A stretch of DNA of 64,000 nucleotides from Tanytarsus gracilentus (GCA_038502055.1 JAXRKN010000028.1:248001-312000), one strand, 5' to 3'; numbered from the stretch's first letter, positions 36,455 through 49,400 are shown. The notes: generated by a model not told the origin, from the sequence alone. A program made the numbers and translations.

Positions 36455-38490
36455 TTACTTTTTAATTACAACGATATTAGGAGGAGCTGAGCTATCGGGC
36501 TGAATTATTGGAATCGAGAGCCTCCCAATAGGCTGCACGTTATTTTTCATCTCTTTTAGTTTTTCCATTTCTAGCTTAAGCTTATCGAGTATGGCATAAT
36601 TTGGTTGATTGACAGCAGCACGTGTTTGCAATACTGTAATTTCTTGTTCCTCTTGCTTCTTCTCCTTAAAACTCTTTACCGAACGATTTCCATAGAGACG
36701 TAGGAGTGAACCCCATGTGTTGATGTGTGGATGAAGAAGTTGAAGAATTGCTTGTGAGGCGCGCTGTTTTCCATCACGCTTGTTCTTGCAGTAAACCTTC
36801 GCGACATGCTGTCCAACTGTCATCGTATATTCATTTTTCTTGTGCTTCGCAGTGTTTACTTCATACTTCACTTGAATGTTCCCTAAACCGTAGTTGCGCT
36901 GCAAGCATGTTAGCAAAATACTATGTGGAGATGGCTCAGTCGTTTTCTGACAAAACTCTGGCACTCGAGGGTCTTCAATGCGGATCTCATCAAACACCGA
37001 TAAATCTTGGGGTGGCGGTGCAGCTGACGATTTATTACTGCTGCTTGCCGCTGCAGATTGATTTTTATCCAACCCCGTTATTTTTTCTTTCATCTCGGGA
37101 ATTAATACTTCAAGTGTTTCACGAGCAGCTTCGCTTTTAGCTTGCTTCTTACTCGTACCATAGCCAGTGCCGTATTTTAGATTATTTATTGAGACAGTGG
37201 CCGAATAGGGAGTTGCAGAATTTTCAAGCTCTTTGAATTCATAAGTGGGTTGCTTTTTGAGAGCATGCTGAACATACTCGTGAAGAATGCAGACATACGA
37301 TTTCCCATTTGGATTCATAACCCATTCTTTTTTTCTCGGTTGATGAGTCGCAGTGGTAGGTTGGCCATTTGAAGGATCAACCGAGGGAATTTCAGTGTTT
37401 AACACTGGAAAAGTTATAAGCTTTGTTCCATCGGGGAGACTTGGTCTCTGTAAATGCTTGATGTGCTTGCGATTTTTGGTAAATTTTCTTCGTGCCGACC
37501 ACGACTTGAAGCGCATCACTCGAATTGTTTTAAATCTAAAGAGTTTCTTGCAGTATTCAGTAAATTGCAATGGATTTAATGAATGAGCTTTCATGTTCTC
37601 CGAGACTGTTTCAACTTTGGCAATGCATGTGGGAATTGGTAGAGGCTGCTTTGTTCCAACTGTTGCATCACTTTTATTGAGATTTAGTAATGCACTCAGT
37701 CCATTTGATGGCTTATCTTCGCTCGCTTCGCCATTTATTTGTTCTGATAGTGCGGCAGCAGTTGCAGCCGCTTCTTGTTGCTCTTTAAGTAATCGCTGTT
37801 GTTCAATCAACTCTTTTTCCTTATCCAATGCTTTTCGATAATTGAGACATGGAATTGAACTTATGGGTATCTCATGCTTGCGCACACTCCCCGGACCGAG
37901 GAAATAAGGCCTCGACAATGAACACACGCGACTCTGACGATGAAGATAGAGCGGCATTCCGCTGTCATGTGTTACTTGGACCCAACCTTCTGGTAACATT
38001 TCGAAATGATTTCGTCCTTTTTCTGTTGATGGTAACATGTGTGAATTAAAACAAAATTTATTAAAATGGTATGGGTAGCTTCATATATAAAGTCAGTAAA
38101 ATTACCTTCCATAATGGTCTTGAATCTCTCCTCATATTCTTTCTTTTTGTTCTTGAGCTCGTCAGGTAGACGCTCATCGAGCATTGTCTCAATATCATCA
38201 TAATTAACTTCTTCTTCTTCCTCCTCCTCTGAACTATTTGAGTCAAATTCTGAAAAAATTAAATATTTACTCAATAAATTCACACTGGATTCTTCTTCTT
38301 ATTTTTCTGTCTATTAACCTTCGCCGGAGTCTTCCATTGGTTCCTCCTCATCCCTTGGACACGACAATTCAGGCTTATTCTCATCACTAAAAGAGATTAT
38401 TTCATCCGTAGCAATGTAATTCACTCGATCGTCATGCGACTCCTCTATTTTTCTCTTTTTAAATGGACATTCGAGAATTTCATCCTCCAT
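36455..38490 (-). CDS. pasha: Pasha / DGCR8, microprocessor subunit
   Basis: Exons 38319-38490, 38106-38249 and 36455-38022 (minus strand) give 627 aa; Drosophila Pasha is of similar size. The N-terminus is acidic with basic nuclear-localisation-like clusters. A WW-type motif lies at about residues 114-147, followed by the IPCL heme-ligand motif with Cys164, equivalent to Cys352 of human DGCR8. Two double-stranded RNA-binding domains sit at about 345-417 and 469-536, and the C-terminal Drosha-binding tail begins near 537. The stretch DPRVPEFC and the block ending in LLHPHINTWGSLL match the human protein closely. Pasha recognises primary microRNA hairpins and, with Drosha, cuts them in the nucleus. 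The start chosen has AAAAAG before ATGG. The open frame continues upstream without another ATG, and a possible 5' UTR acceptor lies 28 bp before it. It is transcribed divergently from PIG-B. Confidence 0.96.
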
Positions 38491-38941
38491 CTTTTTGGTT
38501 GGTGTCTTTATGATTTTTCTGCCAAAATAATCAATATTCAAATAAAATTTCAGTGCAAAACTATTTCATTGTGACTATTGAAAGCTGGCAGAAAAATTCT
38601 TAGAGTTATAGAATCACTGAGTCAACTTTAGAAATTAAAAATTGAAAAGTTGAAATTTATGATCTAGAGTTATGTGTGAGAGTCAACATGTGACTGCGAC
38701 TGCGGCTAGTGAAGATTATTTTGCTGAAAAAATGATTTTTTGTAAATTTTATTAAACTTCTAGAGCAGGTAAATTAAAACTTTTTGGTAATTTTAAGCAT
38801 GATTTTATTTAAATTTTTTATTAAAAGTAATTTTTTAAAAATCATAACGGATTTTAATTTTTTGAAAAACAATTTCTATTTTCTGCAGCCAACTTCAGTT
38901 TGATCACTGAACAACGCTCGGCGGAAAATATTTTAAAAATC
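38491..38941. promoter_or_regulatory. bidirectional promoter region, pasha / PIG-B
   Basis: Only 451 bp separate the two divergent start codons, so both promoters must lie here unless an upstream pasha 5' UTR exon extends it; a TTTTGGCAG acceptor-like site on the minus strand near 38519 would allow that. No TATA box is placed convincingly. That both genes are housekeeping genes fits a shared, dispersed promoter. Confidence 0.5.
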
Positions 38942-40704
38942 ATGGACAATTTCGCGTTTCTTCTATTACTTATCGTACGATTGGCATCAGTTTTTCTGGT
39001 GATAACTTTCTTCTCGCCCGACGAATATTGGCAGTCGCTGGAAGTGGCTCACAAATTGACTTTTGGGTAAGTCCGCGCCTTGTGCGGCAAATCTTGTTTA
39101 CAATTTCCATCTATGGCTTAGGAATTTTGTTTCCGTCGTGCTTTGAATTTAATCAATTTGTGCAATTCATTTACGCACATCATTATTGCATACTTCCAGA
39201 TATGGACAACTAACGTGGGAATGGACACGCGGCGTTCGGAGCTATTTTTATCCATCAATTTTTGCGGCTATCTATAAAGTTCTAGATGTTTTAAAAATAG
39301 ACGAAAGAATCTTGTTGATTCTCCTGCCGAGAATCTTACAAGCACTGCTTTCAACCTATGCTGACTATCGTTTCTATATTTGGTGCAATCGCAAGAAGTG
39401 GAGTCTATTCATTATTGCAACGAGCTGGTTTTGGTTCTATACCGGAAGTCGAACATTAATAAACTCATTTGAAGCTGCATTGACCACTGTCGCATTGAGT
39501 TACTTTCCATGGGGTGAATTTGATGGTGAGTTAATTCATTAATTAGTCCGATTAAAAATTAAATAACTTAATTATTTTAGAAAGCACAATATTTTTGTGG
39601 TACACGGCATTGCTTGCGTACATTCGACCTACATCAGTTGTCACTTGGATCCCGTTATGTTTCTATCATATAAAAAAATCAAAGTACTCAGCGTGGGAGC
39701 TAATTGTCAAACGATATCTCTTCATATTTTTGATCACATTTGGAGCATTGGCTGCCCTCGATACATTCTTCCATGGCTCATTCATTATCACTCCTTATGA
39801 ATTCTTTAAGGTGAATGTTTTGGAGAATATTGGAAGCTTTTATGGAACTCATCCGTGGTATTGGTATCTCAACACCGGATTACCAGCAATATTGGGCATT
39901 GGTATCGTTCCATTTTTTCTGTCAGTCTTCACCGCCATCAAATCCTGGGATTTTTCAAAAACTCGCCAAGTACTCTTGACTTCCATCATCTTTACGATTT
40001 TAGTCTTCTCAATGTTGCCCCACAAGGAGTTCCGATTTTTACTTCAAATCCTGCCACTTTGCCTCTACTGTATTGTGCAATTTTTGTCTGACTGGAGTCG
40101 AACAAAATCAGAGCTCGTCATTTGGTTGACGGCTATTGTGATTCTCGTGAGTAATGTAGTTCCCGCAGGATATCTTGGTTATGTTCATCAACAAGGTACA
40201 ATTAAAGTTATGGAGCGTCTTGCAAATATCGCTACCGAATACAAAACTCAAGATGGACATTCTGCTAAAATTTACTTCATGATGCCCTGTCATTCGACAC
40301 CATATTATTCGCATATTCACGCCAATGTCACCATGCGGTTCCTCACATGCGAACCAAATTTCAAGGGCGAGGAAAAATATCTCGATGAAGCAGACAAGTT
40401 TTATGAAGCGCCAATGAAGTGGATTCGCAGTCACTTGCCAGTTCATCCCGTCAGTGCCTTGCCCACTCATGTTGTTGTGTACGATACACTTGCACCGAAA
40501 ATTAGTGATTTTCTATCGATCTACAAACCGTTGGAAGTATTTTTCCATTCAGATCATTTATTGACTTCGAGAATGGGCCATAATGTCATCATATTCGAGC
40601 GTGTCGAGCAAATTGCAAAAAAGAAGGAAGCAGAAATTCCGAAGGAAGACGAAGTCGAACAACCAGCAACTGCAACCAAGAAATCATCGCAAGATGAGCT
40701 ATAA
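38942..40704 (+). CDS. PIG-B: GPI mannosyltransferase 3 (PIG-B)
   Basis: Exons 38942-39066, 39200-39525 and 39581-40704 join in phase to 524 aa; human PIGB is 554 aa. It is a multipass membrane enzyme of the ER, glycosyltransferase family 22. It adds the third mannose (alpha-1,2) from dolichol-phosphate-mannose to the GPI core. Visible family marks are the first luminal loop with PDEYWQ and a downstream E and H, the TWEWTRGVRSYFYP block, the TPYEFFK segment and GTHPWYWYLNTGLP, and the conserved HKEFRFL. Roughly eight hydrophobic segments follow. The last 40 residues are charged (Lys/Glu) and probably cytosolic. The start codon opens a first membrane segment and is the first ATG of the frame. 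A poly(A) signal lies at 41012-41017. Confidence 0.95.
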
Positions 40705-41011
40705 TTGCAGTCAATCTTAAGAAGTAAGCACCAGTTAACACTTTAGCTGTTTTAATCATGACTGCCATCAGGTACATACAAAAAGAAGTTAAAAATATCA
40801 TTTTTAATTCTAGAATCATTAAAGTTTTAAAACTACATAAAAAAGAATTTTCTCTAGCGCATTTTACAATTAAAATCGTGGCAATTCACATAAGATTTAA
40901 AAAATTCTTTAAAAACTATTTTTTCATGAGAATTAGTGTAACAATTTAGGAGGAAAATGTTCAATTATATGTGTGGAAAATAATTATTTTGACGAATCAT
41001 AAAAAAATCAG

Positions 41012-41017
41012 AATAAA
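41012..41017 (+). terminator. poly(A) signal of PIG-B
   Basis: AATAAA about 308 bp after the PIG-B stop codon, the first canonical hexamer on this strand. Confidence 0.4.
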
Positions 41018-44000
41018 ATGTTAGGTCAAATATAATCATGGTAGTTTCTCATGTTTTACAACATTCTGAGTGTTTTTCTGCTCCATTGCTCAAGAATTTT
41101 AAAGCAAGTACGAGTTGTTGGATTTTTGAGTAATGTTGGTAATAAAAAAAATTAAGGGGGGCTGTTCCAAATTTATTTCAGAGTAAGTTTTAAATTTTCA
41201 TATTTTTTTCATAAAAGTTTGATTTTTTTTATTTATAAGAAAATTGAAAATTTAAATTTTCCTAATTTTTCCAGCCTCACCGCATTTTGAATGTTGAAAA
41301 TTTTAATTCCCTCAGCCCTCAAACACCATATGCTCGATTGGATAATGTATAATAATAAAAAAAATGTTTAATTACAATAAATTTGCATGATGAATTATGA
41401 AATTTATTGGTTTTGTCTATTTAACATAAAATGAATTATTATTTTCATGGTTAAGTGAGAAATTCTCTCACAAAAAAAAAATTAAAAACCGGTAAAACAA
41501 ATAACAAAACAAAAAACTTTACACATGTGTTTGTATGCTCATGTGAGAGCGGAAAAGATGATAATGTTTGAGAGCATAAGAATCTCCCTATACATTTTAC
41601 CCATATATGTATATATCATTGTAATGGTAAAGTGACTCTAGTGTAAAGTCTGATCATTATTGTCTTGTGATGAGAGAACCAGATCGCTCGCGTTTTTCCT
41701 CGAATCCTATAAGAAAAGTATTGTGAAATATTCAGATTGTTATAGAACTGATAAGAACTACCAAAAATCTGTGCAGAAAATATAAATTATTTATGTGAAA
41801 TTATCCAGTGAAAAATTGTCACCATCATGAATGTGAGTTTGAGAAATTTCTTTGTGCGTCGTCATTTTTCATTCGCTCGCGTGATTATCATAACTTTATT
41901 AAATGACTGTGGAGATTTTTATGCTAATCCACGGGATGCAGTATTACGTTACACATTGAATGCTCAAAAAGAAGCAAATAGCAAGATGAACTCGCTGAGA
42001 GTGATCTCGACCCACCGAGCATTTCGAAAAGTGAAAAAAAATTAAAATAATTTTTTAAATTTTACTTTTAAAAATTAAAAATTTGTTAACCTTAAAATTT
42101 TTAAGTGAACTTTTGCCTCATGGGAAAATTGTTTATAATCAACGACGATAATGCGGATTGATTGAGAAGATGAAACTTGACCTTACTCCACTCTGAACGA
42201 TCAGATCAATGACTAATAATTGTTATAATCTCTCTCGGGGGGAGAAAAACATAGAATTGCACAGAACTTTTCAGAAGTCTCACATAAAAGTCGTGAAAGA
42301 AGAAGAAGAAGTTCTCCCTCATTGCTTACACAGCAAAATCAACTCGAGATTCACGATCTCGCCGCTCTCAAGACTCAAAAAGTATCGAATTAATGCAGAG
42401 CGAGAGCAAAAGGAAAGTTTCAGCTTCTTGATGATGATCTTTTGAAATGTTATTGCCTGGGCAAGGCCATGTGATTTAACTTTTATTTCCCTCTAAATAT
42501 TCGTCTTTATATGTTGGTGTTAATGGAACTGCCATGCTCATAAAATAATACGATCGATGAGAGAGGAAATTAATGCGATGAAAAATTTAAATATTTTTTT
42601 TGTTGTAAAATTTAATTTCTTTAATTTTTCAAAATAAATTTTTTGAGAACTTTTCCTTTAACAAATTGTCATCCAATATTAAACTCAATGATGAATGAAA
42701 CAACCGATCTTAAATTAAGTGATGACACAAAATTCCCTTTTAAAGTGCGTTGATGTTCTAGATTCTAGATTCATCCAAAAATATCTTCATGTGCTGTCGT
42801 AAATTCAAATATTTTTCAAGGGAGAGTCTCATGCATTTGATTATGTTGACTTCTGAAATAAGAAACATGAAAATTTGTTTATAAAATATATAAAAATATT
42901 TATGCTGATGAGAAGAAGTCAAGGGATGGATTTTTCATTTCTTTATAAATTTATTCAAAAAGTGTTAAGTTAACTTCCTCTGATTTAAAAACGGTAACTT
43001 CATTTTTTCACAGTCGGCATCTCTCTTGATAAATTTTATTAATTAATAAATTCCATTCATATTTTCCTTCAACTCATGCGGCTCATTAGCTAATTTTTCA
43101 ATGCCACGTTCGCCGCTAAGTCAAACTAAATTTTGGAAGCAATCTGATGAAGTAGCTCTAACCCACCCACATAATTGGACATTCTCGCTTCACATGACTG
43201 TTCATATGTCACACAAGCACCGGAACCAAAGAAGAGAATATAATCATATTAAAAACATTTAACAGTACATCGTGCACGCATTTATAAAAGGCGGCTACAA
43301 AAATAGACATAGAGTTAATGGCATTCTCACTCTCACCCGATGTCATATATAAAATTTTATAGATTTTATGGTCATGTTAAACATTCTTCGTATCATCATC
43401 ATCGCTGGTACGAAAGAGAATGAGCGAGCATTCATTTCACACTGCATTTAGTGTAATTAAATTATTACCAGCGCTTTGCAAGATTGACATGATCAATCGA
43501 CTTCTTTTCTCCACGGTTTTATTGGCGTGGAAGAAGAAGTTAAATGAGGAAGGAATGGACAATTTAGTTATCTTTAAAAATTTTGAAAAAAAAAATTTGG
43601 CCAAGAGAAATTTTGTGTAAATTTTAGGATTCGAACCATTTAATTTTTAAAATTTTAAAATTTTATCATTTTCTAAATTTAAATAATTCAACATGATTTA
43701 TTTCATATTTTCCTCACACGGCGACTCTGAGTGAACTTTCACGTTTAATAAACTGCGCCTCCATCAATAAGTGTATGTTCCCGATGATGATGAAAAGACT
43801 TTTTTGAGATATTTCGTCAATTTTACCTTTCTCGCATAATCGACGAGTATTCATAACGGTTCATTCATTCACTTACTCCATGTACATTGTTCTTTCACAT
43901 GTAAATCTTTGCATTCTCTGACTTACTTTTTTTTCGGCATGGTTGGTCTGGGGTCGGGTATTAAAATATACTTTTTTCAAGTTTCTCTCGCCCGCTTGAC

Positions 44001-45416
44001 GTTTATGCTTCATCAAAGTAAGAACACTCTCTAAAATGTATATTATTTCGTGATATGAAACAAATTGAAGTGTTTTTAAAGAGAGGCGATGACAGCCGTT
44101 GAAAAAGCAAAGTAAATCTAAATTTATTCATTTTTAATGGCTCATTTATTGTTGTGAGGTCAAAGTGTCTTTCTAACTCTTTTCAAATTCATGCGTACGA
44201 AAATAAATATTCAGTTTTGACTTTTTCGAATTTGCAGCTTTTGAGGTGTCAAAAAAGGTGAATTTAAATGCTAGATTGTGGATGAGATTTGTAAAGAATA
44301 TTTTGTTACTTATTTGGGTCAGTAGGAAATATTTTATAAATGATTTTTTTTGCAAAACATTCGAGAATCTCTGAGTTCGATCATCTTTACCTTTTCAATA
44401 TTTAAACACAAGTCTTTACAGATAGTTAACTCTTTACATACTCAAAGCGTCCATATAAGCCATATCGGATATCTTACAAATTACTGCTCACAGTTGGCTT
44501 CCATAATTATTACTACCGACTGACGTTCTCTCGCTCCGACAAGTTTAATTTAAAACACAAAGATCCTTCGAGTCAAACGAGATCACGCGTGAAACTTAAA
44601 TACACTGGCCACGTTGAGATTTACTCAATTTACATATGTAAAAAACAATTCATATCTTTTACGCCGCAGTGACAATGAAGATGAGAGCACTGCAAATATC
44701 AACAAGAATTTATAAACTAAAAGTTCAACGTATACAGCGTCATCATCATTATCGGTTCACATTTATTAATGCAATGCCGAGAGAGATGTCAGCTTTTTTT
44801 GCATTTCGCAACGCTAAACAATCCCACACATTATACAAATTTATAAAAGAAGATTTCCGAAAGTCATTTTTAAATTCTGTTTTTATTAAAAATCTGAACA
44901 CTGTTGGGAAGCATCGAGAAAATAAATATACGGCAACTGTCAGGAATTAAAATTTAATTTTTTATGGCGTTATAAACCATTTAAATATCATTAATGTTTT
45001 ACTTAAAATATAGAAAAATTATAATTCGTTTTTAAGTAAATAAAATGTTTCGAAGCTCATTAAAATTTTATTCGAGTTGAGACATTACCCGCTAAATAAA
45101 CAATCGCCAAAGATCACACAAATTACTTCCAATTTAAGCTATTCAATTTTATGAAGTATGAAATAATCAAAGGCACCGCGTCATCAATTGCATGCAGATG
45201 AATCATAAAGATAGAGCTGAAAAATTAGAACAAGGTTTTTCATATGCAATCAAATGTTTTAGAGATTGTAATTCAATAAGTCAACACCGAGTTTCTCATA
45301 ATATGAGAGTGCAAGTGCATTTTAGAAAGAGAAGAAATAAAGTTTTTAAAGTTCTGTGAATTGTGGAAATATTCGGGGTCATTGCGTGTTTTTCGCGAAA
45401 AGATTGAGGTTAATTG
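41018..45416. other. gene-poor region before repeat element copy 1
   Basis: No gene is supported. One spot deserves mention: at 41827 an ATG in good context (CACCATCATGAAT) is followed at once by GTGAGT, a strong donor, and preceded by less AT-rich sequence from about 41640. It could be a first exon of a transcript spliced far downstream. Open frames at 42209, 43420 and 44669 are short and compositionally poor. Confidence 0.4.
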
Positions 45417-45423
45417 CTTTTTA

Positions 45424-45449
45424 GCGTAACCCACACTAGTGTGGTAACG
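45424..45449. repeat. hairpin end of element copy 1
   Basis: The first 5 bases of the hairpin (AGCGT, from 45423) pair with ACGCT at the far side, around a CACACTAGTGTG core. There is one internal mismatch and one bulge. The corresponding hairpin in copy 2 has AGTGT pairing with ACACT, a compensated change. Confidence 0.7.
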
Positions 45450-45468
45450 CTTATATGCTCGCATTTCC

Positions 45469-45515
45469 GTCGTCTGTCGTCTGTCGTCTGTCGTCTGTCG
45501 TCTGTCGTCCGTCTG
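45469..45515. repeat. GTCGTCT heptanucleotide tract
   Basis: About six tandem copies of a 7-bp unit inside element copy 1. The equivalent place in copy 2 is a tetranucleotide GTCC/GTCT tract, so the two copies expanded different short units from a related seed. Confidence 0.85.
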
Positions 45516-45733
45516 TTCCATCGAGATCTCGGCCCCTAGACCAGCTAGAGACTTCGGGTTTTCGCCAGATGGTAGCTCTGTGGCTCTAGTTTAGCCCATT
45601 TTAGGAATTTTTTGGGTCATGACCATAGGTCGTGCCACGGACAGCCATAATGTCCATTTTTCATACAAAATTGCACTTATATGGCTTCATGGGTATCGTT
45701 GAACTCGGGATTGGACCAGGAATTGGTTGCTAG

Positions 45734-46110
45734 TGGAACATGATGGAAAATGGAACATGATGGAAAATGGAACATAATGGAAAATGGAACATGATGGAAA
45801 AATGTAACATGATGGAAAATGAAACATGATGGAAAATGGAACATGATGGAAAATGGAACATAATGGAAAATGGAACATGATGGAAAAATGGAACATGATG
45901 GAAAATGGAACATGATGGAAAATGGAACATAATGGAAAATGGAACATGATGGAAAATGGAACATAATGGAAAATGGATCATGATGGAAAATGGAACATGA
46001 TGGAAAATGGAACATGATGAAAAATGGAACATAATGGAATATGGAACATGATGGAAAATGGAACATGATGGAAAATGGAACATGATGAAAAATGGAACAT
46101 GATGGAAAAT
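45734..46110. repeat. 17-bp minisatellite in copy 1
   Basis: About 22 tandem units of GGAAAATGGAACATGAT with scattered substitutions (CATAATGG variants) and a few one-base indels. Because 17 is not divisible by 3 and the unit lacks stops on the minus strand, all three minus frames stay open and encode the same 17-residue repeat (Phe/Ser/His/Pro/Cys). These frames are a by-product, not genes. Confidence 0.95.
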
Positions 46111-46224
46111 AACTTCTCTAAAATGATTTCTCTAAGCCTTCCCCAATTTTTCATATATAAGGCAAAAATTTTCTCTCTCAAGCTCATTTATATTTCAACC
46201 ACGGAAGAGTCAACATCGTAAGGT

Positions 46225-46367
46225 AAGGCTTCCCCTATAAGGCTTCCCCTATAAGGCTTCCCCAAGGCTTCACCTAAAAGGCTTCCCCAAGACTTCTCCT
46301 AAAAGGCTTCCCCTAAAAGGCTTCCCCAGAGGCTTCCCCAAGGCTTCACCTAAAAGGCTTCCCCAAA
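46225..46367. repeat. GGCTTCCCC-type short tandem repeat in copy 1
   Basis: Around ten units of 12-16 bp built on AAGGCTTCCCC, with spacers such as TATAAGG, TAAAAGG or CAAGG. Copy 2 has only two or three degenerate units in the same place (55523-55573), so this block expanded in copy 1. Confidence 0.85.
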
Positions 46368-46438
46368 ATGACTTTCAATACCGATCTGTTACAGTGGGTT
46401 ACGCGGCAACACCCACGTGTGGGTTTTGAAACATTTTT

Positions 46439-49400
46439 TAAAGTTAGTTGCCGTGTTAAGTTGATACTTTTTGTAATGCATGAACTTTGTTTTGAGTTAT
46501 AAAGAACCACAAACGATTTTTAATAGCCAAAAATGACCGCAAAACTTTTAAGAGAGTTTCAATGGATGAAAACTCTCAAAATTAAATTTAAAATTGTTGA
46601 ATAAAAATATTTCAGTTTTAACTGAATGAAGCAGAAACAAATGCGCGAAATTTTCAATCAAGCTGTTTACACAAAAATTATCTTTTCTTTCGCCTCTCGT
46701 CGTACTTTATAAATACACACACTGAAACTGTTTGTTTTTCTGCAATTGATAAGGTTTCACCTCTTTTCTTTCCGTCTCCAATTGGCGTAAACTCACATGA
46801 ATGCTTTTCACTTCTTTACGCTAGACATGCTGTTTCGAATATCAGCAATTTATCAATGTGAAACTTTGTATTTTATATTTTTGGGGTTTTTGCGGTTTCA
46901 ACAGCAAAATTTCTCGAGAACCAAAATGAAAAGATCGCAATATCATGAATGCGCTTCTGAAATATCGTAAAACGGGATTTTAATTTTATTTCGAAGGGAA
47001 TTTGATACTTTTCATTTTTCTTAAAAGAGCTGAATAGCGCTCGGCAGTATATGAGAGTAACGTTTTAATTAAGTGGAGTAGTAAACATAAACATCAGACT
47101 CAATTGAGAGTTGAGTTCGTGAAAGAAACTGCGATAGACTAATTTAGATTCATTATGATGACGAGCAGAAAAAAAGGTTGATGGCAGAGCTTTGAAATAT
47201 TTTAGTTAAATTTAAAATCGTAAATTTTCTTTAGAGTCGTTAAATTTTGAAATTAAAAATGTCAAATTCAATTTCAATAAAATATTTTGAAGTCATATGG
47301 CGATTAAGATTAAAATAACGCAACTGTGCCATTATTTTTGCAATCCGAGAGATTTTCAATCTAAAATCAATAAATCGATATCATAAAATCAGATACAATG
47401 TACAAAGTCAAAAGAGCATATATATAGAAGGTGATTTACAATTCTGTGCAAGGGATTGCCATTTCTCTAGACTATTGTCGGAGTCATTTGATATGTCAAT
47501 ATATACACAAGAAAGTACATAGGTGGGCTCTCTATGAGTGTATAAATCATTAATTTCAATTATGATAGTTGTAAGGGGAGCGGAGACAGTGCTCAAGAGA
47601 GTAATTTAGAACATTCTGATGATGGCATGAATTCATTATTAAAAATTCCTTCCCTTGCCCTCTTGTGACCATCGTTGTCGAGTTCCGATAGTTCAGCTTT
47701 CGTCTTCCACTTCATTTTCTTTTATGCACACGAACCAAATGGCGTTAGTGACGCTCGAAGAAGAGGAAAAACACATCGAGACAATTTTAGTTCTTTGAAA
47801 ATTTTTGATCGCGTCGCTTTCAGTTCCATTAAATATTTCACTTTCGTTTGCCGATAAAATATTGCTCGAGCAATTCATTCACGGTCGAAGATAAGCAACA
47901 AAAGTGTGCATTGTGTCACTTATCAGAGTAAAAAAAATATTATTATTGGTTTGAGTTGAAAGCACGACGACGGAATTCATAAAAATGCGCTTCAGAAAGT
48001 CACGAATTTCTTATGTAGGTGAATTAAATGAAACATTAATTAATATTCTCGCGGTGTGGCATGGCAGTTAATAGATTTATGGCTTTATTATTAATATTAA
48101 TCGAATAAAATCGAATACGTCCGCATGGTCGACATTGAAAAAGTCATTTCTCTGTCATTCAATCATCGAGTGTCACTTGAACTCGATCAAAGAATTAAAT
48201 CGAGCAAGTGAATGAAATTGTGAAGCAAATGAGTCATAATTTTTCTATGTTTATAGGACAATGGTGTAAACTAATTATACGATAAAAAGGTCAAGTTTCA
48301 AGCTAAAGTGAGAATGAAGTCGTAGAAATGCATTTAAATGAGAGGAATAAGAAATTTTTAAACAATTTTTAATTATTTTACATAAATTAGATCGATTTGC
48401 AAAATATTTAATCGTGTGAATTTATTTTTTTATGAAGGATTTCTTATTCAAAAAAAATGGACAAAAATTTAATTTAATTTTTAAATTTCAAATGAATTTT
48501 GTAAAGTTGAACTTGAGTTATTTTTCTAAATCGTTAACTAACCAAAAACGAAACATTTTTTAAATTTAAACCACCAAAGATTTAAAAGTCAATTTTAATC
48601 CCCAAGTTATTCCGCATTAGATTTTTGTCGAATTTCCTCTCTATCCAAAAATCAACTTTAGACCTAAAAAATTCTCATTTAAATTCTTCCCTTTTAAAAC
48701 TAAATTATTCAAAGCGTTTACATAGCACACATGGTATCGCACAACCACCGGCGAGTCACTACGTCGTAATAGCAATCATCATTATTCGTGTCACAGATTG
48801 CGTAAAGTAGAAAATATTATAATAATCGACTATCGCAAAACCCAAACAACCCAATAATGATTTTTAATGAATTTTGCATGTTCACCTAGTGCATGTCTAA
48901 GAGAGTGATGCAATCCACTTTTACGCCATTTAAATCATGTTTTTTACTAACTGCGCTGTAAGTGAGAAAAAATACGACGCAGTCCATGGCGAGACTCTAA
49001 TGCAGTGTATAATTTGTTTTGATATAATTTTTGGAGGGTGGCAGCGAGTGAAAGTGAAAACTCACCCAGTGCTAAAGGGCATTATATGCATCATAAATTA
49101 AAGATTGTACATAATCCACTGTATGCAGCAACAGCAGCCAGCAATAATAAGATGAAAAAACACACCACTCGGCAGAATCGTCCCTCTTCTCGTGCACACA
49201 ATAGACGACGACGTTCAGTTCATATATTCTCGATGTGAAAGATAAACTTAATGCGAAAAAATAGTTTTTACGACTTTGCCTTTCCTTGAGGTAGTTTTTT
49301 TGGGTTGAGGAAAAGTTTTAAAAAGCCTCTAGGAGTGGAAACATTTAAATAAATTTAAAATTTTGAATTAAAAATTTAAATTTTACTCTTCCTAAATTGA

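Larger units (their letters stand above)
45417..46438 (+). mobile_element. repeat element copy 1 (DINE-1/mini-me-like, non-autonomous)
   Basis: A roughly 1.02-kb element present again, in opposite orientation, at 55446-56552. Order: hairpin end holding GCGTAACCCAC (45424-45434); a GTCGTCT tract; about 210 bp of unique sequence shared with copy 2; a 17-bp minisatellite; a GGCTTCCCC repeat; then GTGGGTTACGC (46394-46404), the exact inverted repeat of the first end, followed by a second palindrome (ACCCACGTGTGGGT). Flanks are T-rich. There is no transposase or other protein. Dipteran DINE-1/mini-me elements, derived from Helentrons, carry subterminal inverted repeats, a hairpin end, GTCY microsatellites and central tandem repeats, so this class is my best guess. 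Boundaries were set where similarity to copy 2 stops and are accurate to about 10 bp. Confidence 0.6.

Noticed and set aside
43624..43642. GGTTCGAATCC on the minus strand, like a tRNA T-loop
   Set aside because: Flanking bases do not form a T-stem, acceptor or anticodon stem, so no tRNA is present.
44669..44950. 93-codon plus-strand frame
   Set aside because: Lys/Phe-rich AT-driven composition, no recognisable motif and no gene-like surroundings.
45273..45521. Open frame on the minus strand through the GTCGTCT tract
   Set aside because: Its first part only translates the 7-bp repeat and the rest crosses the element boundary.
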